Source: an uncultured Bacteroidota bacterium (GTDB lineage: Bacteria; Bacteroidota; Bacteroidia; Chitinophagales; Chitinophagaceae). From it: a stretch of 12,183 bases of DNA. Made by a program: the position numbers and the translations under genes. Shown one piece after another: positions 7,247 through 12,183 of this stretch. Each line of letters starts with the position of its first letter. The first letter of the stretch is position 1. The notes beneath the pieces were generated by a model that was not told the DNA's origin, searched no databases, and was given only the letters and a program-made list of their open reading frames with translations. Location: positions 1-12,183 of the forward strand of contig CAIJZG010000209.1 of assembly GCA_903825065.1 (NCBI GenBank), in the 5' to 3' direction.

Positions 7247-7277
7247 ACTAATTTATTAACGATACATTTTAGAACTA

Positions 7278-7463
7278 TTATTTTCTGTTTTGTAAATGTT
7301 GAATACCTAGCCCGATAAAATATAGAACACCAACAGATGATAATCCCAAACAGAAGTATTTAAATAATTCAGATTTAGAGAAAAGAAAAATGGGTATTGT
7401 TAATACGATTATAGTTCCATACACTTTTGATCTGTTTGCTTGTATCCAATAATACCAATTCAT
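7278..7463 (-). CDS. Small two-TM membrane protein upstream of the decarboxylase
   Basis: The product has 61 residues that I do not recognise. An aromatic, basic start (MNWYYWIQANRSK) is followed by two hydrophobic stretches at about 14-29 and 34-54 and the polar end QHLQNRK. The ATG is preceded by an AT-rich leader with only weak ribosome-binding likeness, as is usual in Bacteroidota. The stop lies 31 bases before the decarboxylase start on the same strand, which suggests one operon. Function is unknown. Given the neighbour, a role at the membrane linked to the amine product is conceivable but unsupported. Confidence 0.5.
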   Translation of the reverse strand: MNWYYWIQANRSKVYGTIIVLTIPIFLFSKSELFKYFCLGLSSVGVLYFIGLGIQHLQNRK

Positions 7464-7522
7464 ATTATTAATTTATTCTTTTTTGAAAGACTTTCTATTG
7501 AGTAAGTAGCAGAATGATAATT

Positions 7523-7591
7523 TTATTTTCCCTGAACCTTAGAAGCTTTGAAAGCAACAAGAAACAATAGAAATAAAATTACTTTTCTCAT
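7523..7591 (-). CDS. Possible 22-residue secreted-leader-like peptide or gene remnant
   Basis: An ATG at 7589-7591 opens 22 codons to TAA at 7523-7525: a basic start (MRK), an uninterrupted hydrophobic core (VILFLLFLVAFKA) and a short polar end (SKVQGK). This is the outline of a complete signal peptide with almost no mature protein. It could be a leader peptide, a type I toxin-like hydrophobic peptide, or the N-terminal stub of a lost gene. It lies upstream of the 61-residue TM gene on the same strand. Support is only composition and start placement. Confidence 0.25.
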   Translation of the reverse strand: MRKVILFLLFLVAFKASKVQGK

Positions 7592-7686
7592 GATGCCTAT
7601 TTTGCTGTACTAAATATAGCATAATTTCAATATTATATGTAAAATATATTCCATAACTTACGATCATTATTTTCCTAGATCACTTT

Positions 7687-7878
7687 ATGAAATATTACAC
7701 CAAAAGAAATATTAGAATTATAGTCATTGTTAAGTGCTGCGCCTTTATTGGTTGGGGTATAGGTACATTGTTGCTATGGAATACCAAATCAAGATTTTTA
7801 AGTTATTTCCTGTTTGTTATGTTAGTTATTAGTTCCATATCTGACTATATTGGATGGAAAAAATATAAAAATAATTGA
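7687..7878 (+). CDS. Small two-TM membrane protein
   Basis: The product has 63 residues, with a very basic start (MKYYTKRNIR), hydrophobic segments at about 11-31 and 37-54, and a basic end (WKKYKNN). I know no family. It is the first plus-strand gene after the long minus-strand block, so the region 7592-7686 is a divergent, very AT-rich promoter zone. The next gene begins 57 bases downstream in the same direction. A start codon at the start of a positively charged helix and the two-helix pattern make it plausible. Confidence 0.5.
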   Translation: MKYYTKRNIRIIVIVKCCAFIGWGIGTLLLWNTKSRFLSYFLFVMLVISSISDYIGWKKYKNN

Positions 7879-7935
7879 TTGAATTTAATATGACTTTTTG
7901 AGTTTGTTTTATACTTTATGTGAAACACTTATTTT

Positions 7936-8121
7936 ATGGAAACGCAATTCACTTTTTCGGTTCCAAAATGGACAGTTTCTACTACCCTTGGTTTTATTGC
8001 AGGAGTAGTGCTTATTTTAATTTTAGTTACTTTATTAAAAATGAAATCAGAACCAATTATTTTGTTACTAATTGTAGTAGGTGGATTGTTAAGCGGATAC
8101 ATACAGTATCATTATTTTTAA
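7936..8121 (+). CDS. Small two-TM membrane protein
   Basis: The product has 61 residues. A short polar N-terminus (METQFTFSVPKW) precedes helices at about 14-35 (TLGFIAGVVLILILVTLL) and 40-60 (IILLLIVVGGLLSGYIQY), separated by KMKSEP. I preferred this frame over a longer overlapping GTG-start frame (7920-8228), because its hydrophobic and turn pattern is regular and it has an ATG. The TAA at 8119-8121 is followed, in the same frame, by 45 more open codons of TM-like sequence that run into the lipoprotein gene. The true 3' end of this gene is therefore uncertain. Confidence 0.5.
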   Translation: METQFTFSVPKWTVSTTLGFIAGVVLILILVTLLKMKSEPIILLLIVVGGLLSGYIQYHYF

Positions 8122-8256
8122 AAAAAATTCATCAATTCAAAACTTTGGATCTTATTTTGTTTCTCAGGTTGGCTGGCAGCTATTGTAATTACATCTGTAG
8201 CTTTCCTGGCCGCAATTCTTCATCTTGAATTAAATAATTTCTTCAAATTGATCAAT
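8122..8256 (+). other. Start-less TM-like open segment between a small membrane gene and the lipoprotein gene
   Basis: These 45 codons are in one frame with both neighbours and contain no stop. They read as a basic start (KKFINSK), a strong membrane helix (LWILFCFSGWLAAIVITSV, continuing AFLAAILHL) and a polar end (ELNNFFKLIN). They then run straight into the ATG at 8257. There is no ATG or GTG; the only TTG is at 8248. The segment follows the TAA of the upstream gene directly. It may be the second half of the upstream protein cut by a nonsense change, a gene using an unusual start, or a gene that lost its own start. Confidence 0.35.
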
Positions 8257-8946
8257 ATGATTAACATAAAACATTTGTTGGCATTAGTAACCTTTATAGT
8301 ATTTTTAGGTTGTAAGCCACTTTTGATTAGTTATAAAACAGTTCCTCCTGAGATTTCCATTAAAGATTCTACCAAATCTATATTATTGATTGAAACTGCT
8401 AATTCACACACTCCCGGGCTTGTTATTACCAAAAAACGCGAAAAAGTAGTTTCAGAAATAGCTAAAAATTATTTGACATCATTACAGCATCAAATAGGAC
8501 AGTTATTACCCATAAAAGCCGTAATAGCTGACAGCATTTCTGAGGAAACCTATCAGCAGTTGCTTAATCATAACGAAAACGCCATTGCAGCATTATTACA
8601 GCAGTATAATGCACGTATAATTGTACAATTAAAATCTTATGATGCCGGCTTTAACCAAGACAGAGTAGAAAAAACTAAAACCAGCAGTGGAGGCACCGAA
8701 AAAATTGCCTATTACTCAGTTTTTTTTGAAACTGAAGCTAGCATTTATCAAAACAATGAATGGATTGACAAAACCATACAGGTTAGCAGACCTCATTCTA
8801 GCAGGGAAGTATTAAGTGCCCTGCTTGCAAGAGGACCAGGATATGAATCCAATAAAAAGGATATAGAAGAAATGATGAAAGAAAACACTGCCAAACTTTG
8901 CGAATTATTTTTATCTACTAAAGAAACGGTATACACTAAGCAATAA
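8257..8946 (+). CDS. Predicted lipoprotein of unknown function
   Basis: The product has 229 residues. It begins MINIKHLLALVTFIVFLGC, a type II signal peptide with the lipid-modified cysteine predicted at C19. In Bacteroidota such proteins usually end in the outer membrane. The mature part is mixed alpha/beta, with a strand-like start (SILLIETANSH), a helix with KKREKVVSEIAKNYLTSLQHQIGQLL, a strand pair around ARIIVQLKSYDAGF and SVFFETEASIYQ, and a helical C-terminus. I recognise no catalytic motif or named family. The ATG at 8257 is preferred over a TTG at 8248 because it gives a compact signal peptide. The open frame reaching back to 8122 leaves some doubt about the start. It shares the strand of the small TM genes upstream, and 180 bases follow before the regulator gene. 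Confidence 0.7.
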   Translation: MINIKHLLALVTFIVFLGCKPLLISYKTVPPEISIKDSTKSILLIETANSHTPGLVITKKREKVVSEIAKNYLTSLQHQIGQLLPIKAVIADSISEETYQQLLNHNENAIAALLQQYNARIIVQLKSYDAGFNQDRVEKTKTSSGGTEKIAYYSVFFETEASIYQNNEWIDKTIQVSRPHSSREVLSALLARGPGYESNKKDIEEMMKENTAKLCELFLSTKETVYTKQ

Positions 8947-9126
8947 ATTGAGCAGTTAATTTGAAGCTTCATTCCGTATAATCAATAACTATTTCGCTAA
9001 TTAAAGATTCGGAGTTTCTGAAATAGGAATTTAAGATGGCAGGACCGATTAAAGCAGACTGTGCACTCTACATAAAATTCTTATTTAATTAATTTTCAGT
9101 TATTTTACCATATAAATCACCCTCTG

Positions 9127-9864
9127 ATGAATTCTAAATTTACTTATGGAGAATATTCAAAGGCTCATATCACTAATCTCCCTGCCAATTTGGCCAGCGA
9201 AGAAGCTCTGAGATATAAAAGTGCAATTCCCCAATTTCCAGAAGAAGCTGTGTACATCTATTCATTTAAATTACAAAAAATGATCTATGCTAACGGTTGG
9301 GAAGAATTGTTAGGATATCATGATGATGAAATCAATATGCTTACCATCACAAGTATTACCACTCAGGAATTTGCTGCTTTTTCGAACGAATTGAATGATA
9401 AAGCTTTGATGTTTATCCAATCCAAAACCGAAGACCTGGAAAAATATAGTTTTACGATCGAGCTAAAAAAATTACATAAAAACGGCACTGAAGTACCGTT
9501 GATTTCCAGGGTTGGAGTGTTTAGCTCGGAAAATGGGAGGATCACTGAAATCATAGGCCGCTCTCAAATTAATCGTAGTATAAAATTTGGCAAAGTAATG
9601 CGCTATGCGGCCTATGGCCCTGATAAAGCGGAATTTGAAGAAGAACTGAATAAGATCTTATTTCAGTATTGTGCCATATCCATTAAAGAAAAAGAAGCAT
9701 TGGAATTAGTAAGCAAAGGCTATTCCTACAAAGAAATAGCAGATCAGTTTAATGTAACACAATCGGCAATAGAAAAAAGAATACTCCCCCTTTATAAAAG
9801 GTTTGAGGTAAAGAGTTTAGCACACCTAATCAGGTTTGCCTATGAAAATCATATACTTCCATAA
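9127..9864 (+). CDS. PAS-domain LuxR-type transcriptional regulator
   Basis: The product has 245 residues. A PAS-like sensor occupies about 38-150, with AVYIYSFKLQKMIYANGWEELLGY at its start and FTIELKKLHKNGTEVPLISRVGVF near its end. No cofactor-binding residue can be assigned. A LuxR-type helix-turn-helix domain occupies about 183-243: ISIKEKEALELVSKGYSYKEIADQF, then the recognition helix NVTQSAIEKRI, then KSLAHLIRFA. It has no receiver domain or TM segment, so it is a cytoplasmic one-component-style regulator that presumably senses a small ligand or partner protein. About 180 non-coding bases precede it and a terminator follows at once, so it appears monocistronic. Its targets are unknown; the next gene, DUF2238-like, is one candidate by proximity. 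Confidence 0.82.
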   Translation: MNSKFTYGEYSKAHITNLPANLASEEALRYKSAIPQFPEEAVYIYSFKLQKMIYANGWEELLGYHDDEINMLTITSITTQEFAAFSNELNDKALMFIQSKTEDLEKYSFTIELKKLHKNGTEVPLISRVGVFSSENGRITEIIGRSQINRSIKFGKVMRYAAYGPDKAEFEEELNKILFQYCAISIKEKEALELVSKGYSYKEIADQFNVTQSAIEKRILPLYKRFEVKSLAHLIRFAYENHILP

Positions 9865-9867
9865 TAA

Positions 9868-9896
9868 AACTGCGACTTCTCGCAGTTGTTTTGTTT
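9868..9896 (+). terminator. Rho-independent terminator after the PAS-LuxR gene
   Basis: AACTGCGA, loop CTTC, TCGCAGTT form a perfect 8-base-pair stem followed by GTTTTGTTT. It begins three bases after the regulator's stop codon. The flanking A and T runs extend the pairing weakly. Confidence 0.85.
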
Positions 9897-9948
9897 ATAT
9901 AAAATAAACAACTTGCCATACTATAGAGCAAGCAACACTAGTTGCAAT

Positions 9949-10020
9949 ATAAAAGAGTCTATCATCTAAGATATTTTAAACCGGGGGGTATAAATTATTA
10001 AAAGGTGGTAGACTTTTTAT
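9949..10020 (+). terminator. Long hairpin before the DUF2238 gene, terminator-like or leader structure
   Basis: The left arm at 9949-9967 pairs with the right arm at 10003-10020 over 18 positions. There is one bulged G, and two C-to-T differences would become G-U pairs in RNA (AGTCTATCATCT with AGGTGGTAGACT). The 35-base loop contains CCGGGGGG, a striking G-run in AT-rich DNA. The right arm ends in a T-run (ACTTTTTAT, then ATTTT), so it could act as a second terminator. It could also be a leader element, since it ends 29 bases before the next gene. Confidence 0.5.
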
Positions 10021-10049
10021 ATTTTACAGCAATCAAATAATTCAGAGGA

Positions 10050-10691
10050 ATGATTTATACAACTGTATCTTCACCCAATAGAATTGCTTTTAAACATAAT
10101 AGCCTATTAAAAATTTTATTATTACTATTTTTATGTTGCTGGGTAAAAACCTTCCTCTCTACACCAAACCGCGCTAATTGGTTTACCGAAAACACTTTAA
10201 CCATACTATTCCTCATTTCTCTTTGGGTAAGTCATAAAAAATTTAAATTTAGTGATCTGAGCTATACGATGATGACTATTTATCTGTTATTACATATTTA
10301 CGGTGCAGAATATACTTATGCTGAAAACCCTTTTGGTTATTGGTTAAAAGATCTGCTACATACTAACCGGAATTATTATGACCGAATTGTGCATTTTAGT
10401 TTTGGATTTTTATTGACCTATCCGATGCGTGATTATTTTAAAAATCATTTCGACTGGCCAAATTGGGTTTGTTGGACGCTTCCATGCGAAATAACATTAT
10501 CGTTTAGTGCCATGTATGAGTTAATAGAATGGATGGTTGCAGACATATTTTTCCCATCAGAGGGTGATGCCTATTTGGGCACCCAAGGTGATATCTGGGA
10601 TTCTCAGAAAGATATGGGAATTGCTTTTGTTGGAGCAATAACAGGTATGATATTAATTAATACAATCTGTAGGTTTTATAGAAAGACTTAA
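10050..10691 (+). CDS. DUF2238 (YjdF-like) integral membrane protein
   Basis: The product has 213 residues, the usual length of this family, known in Escherichia coli as the inner-membrane protein YjdF and without a settled function. About six hydrophobic segments are seen, at roughly 18-36, 46-61, 71-86, 111-125, 140-158 and 188-206. Conserved polar motifs face or flank the membrane: HIYGAEYTYA (82-91), YYDRIVHFSFGF (109-120), YELIEW (156-161) and GTQGDIWDSQKDM (177-189). The histidines, aspartates and glutamates in these motifs suggest a metal or catalytic site, by inference. GAGGA lies directly against the ATG, too close to act as a good ribosome site. It is preceded by a long hairpin and followed by a 130-base gap, so it is probably transcribed alone or with the next small gene. 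Confidence 0.88.
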   Translation: MIYTTVSSPNRIAFKHNSLLKILLLLFLCCWVKTFLSTPNRANWFTENTLTILFLISLWVSHKKFKFSDLSYTMMTIYLLLHIYGAEYTYAENPFGYWLKDLLHTNRNYYDRIVHFSFGFLLTYPMRDYFKNHFDWPNWVCWTLPCEITLSFSAMYELIEWMVADIFFPSEGDAYLGTQGDIWDSQKDMGIAFVGAITGMILINTICRFYRKT

Positions 10692-10821
10692 TGTAATTCA
10701 TCATCAAAATAAAATTTCGCTTTAATTGTACAGCCAGCTCTAAAAGATTCCACTGACAAAAGAGGCTTGCCGTTCATAGAAAATCACTTCCCTTGATTAT
10801 AGCTAATATGTAACTTATTCT

Positions 10822-11013
10822 ATGATTACATTTTTAGTCTGGATAATCCTTTTTATACTTTGTTGGCCAATTGCTATCCTAGCCTTGATTCTGTATCCGT
10901 TTATTTGGATACTCTCCATTCCTTTACGGATTTTGGGTATAGCAGTGGATGGCGTATTTGGAATATTGAAAGCAGTTATGATGTTGCCAGGAAAGTTATT
11001 GCGGCGTCTATAA
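10822..11013 (+). CDS. Small hydrophobic membrane protein, about two TM segments
   Basis: The product has 63 residues. An almost continuous hydrophobic stretch covers about 1-50, broken by prolines (CWPIAILALILYPFIW, then SIPLRILG). A second amphipathic part (AVDGVFGILKAVMMLPGKLLRRL) ends in a basic tail. Similar short proline-punctuated proteins are common as unnamed ORFs in Bacteroidota, as far as I recall, but no function is assigned. It lies 130 bases after the DUF2238 gene in the same direction and converges with the sugar-isomerase gene, with a 42-base gap between the ends. The overlapping frame at 10860-11066 looks like a shadow. Confidence 0.55.
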   Translation: MITFLVWIILFILCWPIAILALILYPFIWILSIPLRILGIAVDGVFGILKAVMMLPGKLLRRL

Positions 11014-11055
11014 AATTATTAGTTGAATTTTTAATAGCTAATTCCTTTTTGATTT

Positions 11056-11973
11056 TTATTTGCTAAAATGTTGTTTCATTTTTTTAGGATAATCAGCTAA
11101 AGCTAATTCGGGCTCAGCAATTTCCGGATGCCACAGCTTCTCCCATTCGAAACTGTAATAACCTTTATATCCGCCATAATATAATGCATCTATAGCGGAG
11201 AAAATTGGGATATTACCTTCCCCTAAAAAGTAGAATCCGATTTTACCATTTTCTTTTTTAGCATCCTTAATATGTGCGTGCTGAATGTAAGTTTGCAATT
11301 CCTGATAAGCTAGCTCTGGCGATTCTTTGGTTTCTAAATACATATTTGCAGCATCCCACACCAATCCAACCTGAGGGTGTTTAGAAGCTTCCATAATAGT
11401 TTTGATATCAGCTATATAAACAAGATCGCCATGAGTTTCCATCAACACATGCACACAGGTACCCTTTGCATACGCTGCTAATTCCAATAAGCCTTCTGCT
11501 ATTAACTGGATGGTTTTATTTTTTTCCTGCCCTTTTATGAAATTATTAGGATACACACGCACATTGGGGCAATCTATGGCTACAGCTAAATCTATAAAAC
11601 GTTTCCCATCATCTATATTTTTTTGACGTTCCACTTTATCAGAAAAATGCAAGGTACAAGACGATCCAAGATCAACAAATCGTAATTTTTTATCTGCCAT
11701 TTGTTGCAGGGTATTTTTTATACTTATAGCATTACTAAATTCTGCACATTTAGGCAGATCTAATTGTTTTAAAATTCCCCGCATTTCAATTCCATCGTAA
11801 CTATTAGCAGCAGCAAAATCAACAATCTGTGTAAAAGTCCAACCTGGACATCCCAACGTAGAGAAACTGAGCAACGGTTTTTTTTTCGTTTCAATGAATG
11901 ACATTCCAACCATAGCTGTTGATACTGCTAATGTAGATTGTTGCAGGAATTGTCGACGATGGATTGTTTTCAT
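11056..11973 (-). CDS. Tat-exported sugar phosphate isomerase/epimerase-like TIM-barrel protein
   Basis: The product has 305 residues. The N-terminus MKTIHRRQFLQQSTLAVSTAMVG has the twin-arginine motif (R6-R7) and a hydrophobic stretch, so export in folded form through the Tat system is expected. The mature part is a xylose-isomerase-like TIM barrel (AP endonuclease 2 fold) that begins at LSFSTLGCPGWTF and includes YDGIEMRG (59-66). Likely metal ligands are E179 in LMETHGD, D207 in VWDAAN, H234 in HAHIKD and E276 in YSFEWE. Members of this group are usually annotated as sugar phosphate isomerases or epimerases; exported Bacteroidota versions more likely act on free sugars or glycosides in the periplasm. 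The exact substrate is unknown. Its start lies only 18 bases from a strong hairpin terminator upstream. Confidence 0.85.
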   Translation of the reverse strand: MKTIHRRQFLQQSTLAVSTAMVGMSFIETKKKPLLSFSTLGCPGWTFTQIVDFAAANSYDGIEMRGILKQLDLPKCAEFSNAISIKNTLQQMADKKLRFVDLGSSCTLHFSDKVERQKNIDDGKRFIDLAVAIDCPNVRVYPNNFIKGQEKNKTIQLIAEGLLELAAYAKGTCVHVLMETHGDLVYIADIKTIMEASKHPQVGLVWDAANMYLETKESPELAYQELQTYIQHAHIKDAKKENGKIGFYFLGEGNIPIFSAIDALYYGGYKGYYSFEWEKLWHPEIAEPELALADYPKKMKQHFSK

Positions 11974-11991
11974 GTTAGGACAGTTTAGTTT

Positions 11992-12027
11992 AAAAAAAAG
12001 CCATTTAAAATTAAATGGCTTTTTTTA
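11992..12027 (-). terminator. Strong hairpin terminator, probably bidirectional
   Basis: AAAAAAAAGCCATTTAA, loop AA, TTAAATGGCTTTTTTT form a near-perfect stem of about 16 pairs with A-runs and T-runs on both sides. On the minus strand it follows the partial gene ending at 12041 by about 14 bases and should end that transcript. Confidence 0.88.
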
Positions 12028-12040
12028 ATAAGTATTTAAT

Positions 12041-12181
12041 TTATTTTTTTTTTGCTTTTAATTTTCGAGTGTATTCATCCAATTCAAAAATCTTACAATT
12101 GGATATTTTCATATAGTTAATTAAAGCCACTGAATATGTTGTTACTTTTTTATAAGTATTTGTCTCAGTATACCAAATTGT
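12041..12181 (-). CDS. C-terminal end of an unidentified protein, partial
   Basis: The minus-strand frame is open from the window edge to TAA at 12041-12043 and gives 46 residues. It includes the aromatic, threonine-rich TIWYTETNTYKKVTTYSV, then ALINYMKISNCKIFELDEY, and ends in a basic tail (RKLKAKKK). I cannot assign a family from this tail. The strong terminator 14 bases past the stop supports it as the real 3' end of a gene. Confidence 0.55.
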   Translation of the reverse strand, partial: TIWYTETNTYKKVTTYSVALINYMKISNCKIFELDEYTRKLKAKKK

Positions 12182-12183
12182 TA

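Noticed and set aside
7920..8228. 102-residue GTG-start frame overlapping the 61-residue TM gene
   Set aside because: Its translation has an irregular mix of aromatic, serine and histidine residues without a domain pattern, while the overlapping ATG frame at 7936-8121 has two regular TM helices.
10860..11066. 68-residue plus-strand frame overlapping the small membrane gene
   Set aside because: It overlaps the hydrophobic 63-residue ORF almost completely, extends into the convergent gene's 3' end, and has a less coherent composition.
1..12183. CRISPR array, tRNA or rRNA genes, prophage or toxin-antitoxin modules
   Set aside because: No regularly spaced repeats, cloverleaf or rRNA-like segments, phage structural genes or recognisable toxin-antitoxin pairs were found when reading both strands.

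Overview
The window looks like AT-rich chromosomal DNA from a Bacteroidota bacterium, probably a Sphingobacteriales- or Chitinophagales-type soil or freshwater organism. Supporting signs are the tail of a GIN-domain (DUF2807) adhesin-like protein, a twin-arginine sugar-isomerase-like protein of a type common in that phylum, weak or absent Shine-Dalgarno sequences, an ECF sigma factor, and many small hypothetical membrane proteins. The placement is inferred from gene types only, because no rRNA or tRNA is present.

Layout, left to right. Positions 1-95 hold the 3' end of a DUF2807 gene. An intact IS4-family insertion sequence follows (about 120-1432, transposase on the minus strand). After it comes a gene-poor stretch around a lone zinc-ribbon SAM methyltransferase (1759-2643, plus). 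From 3095 to 7591 everything reads on the minus strand: a 3-TM protein (3095-3367), then a co-directional group read from 5743 down to 3577. In transcription order that group is an ECF sigma factor with a cysteine-rich linker and tail, a 54-residue ORF, a 4-TM DUF6632-like protein, a 58-residue membrane peptide starting 1 base after it, and a conserved soluble DUF6855-like protein. Upstream of the sigma gene lies a PLP-dependent group II decarboxylase preceded by a 61-residue 2-TM protein.

From about 7687 the strand switches to plus. Two small 2-TM proteins are followed by a TM-like open stretch with no start codon, fused in frame to a predicted lipoprotein (8257-8946). Next are a PAS-LuxR regulator (9127-9864) with a clear terminator, a second long hairpin, a DUF2238/YjdF-like integral membrane protein (10050-10691) and a 63-residue membrane protein. 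The window ends with convergent minus-strand genes: a Tat-exported TIM-barrel sugar isomerase/epimerase-like protein (11056-11973) and the 3' end of an unidentified gene (12041-12181), separated by a strong hairpin terminator.

No CRISPR array, prophage or classical defence system is visible. The most unusual parts are the sigma-factor group with its two very short ORFs, the start-less TM segment joined to the lipoprotein frame, and the paired hairpins after the PAS-LuxR gene. Any joint function for these groups is inference from strand and spacing.
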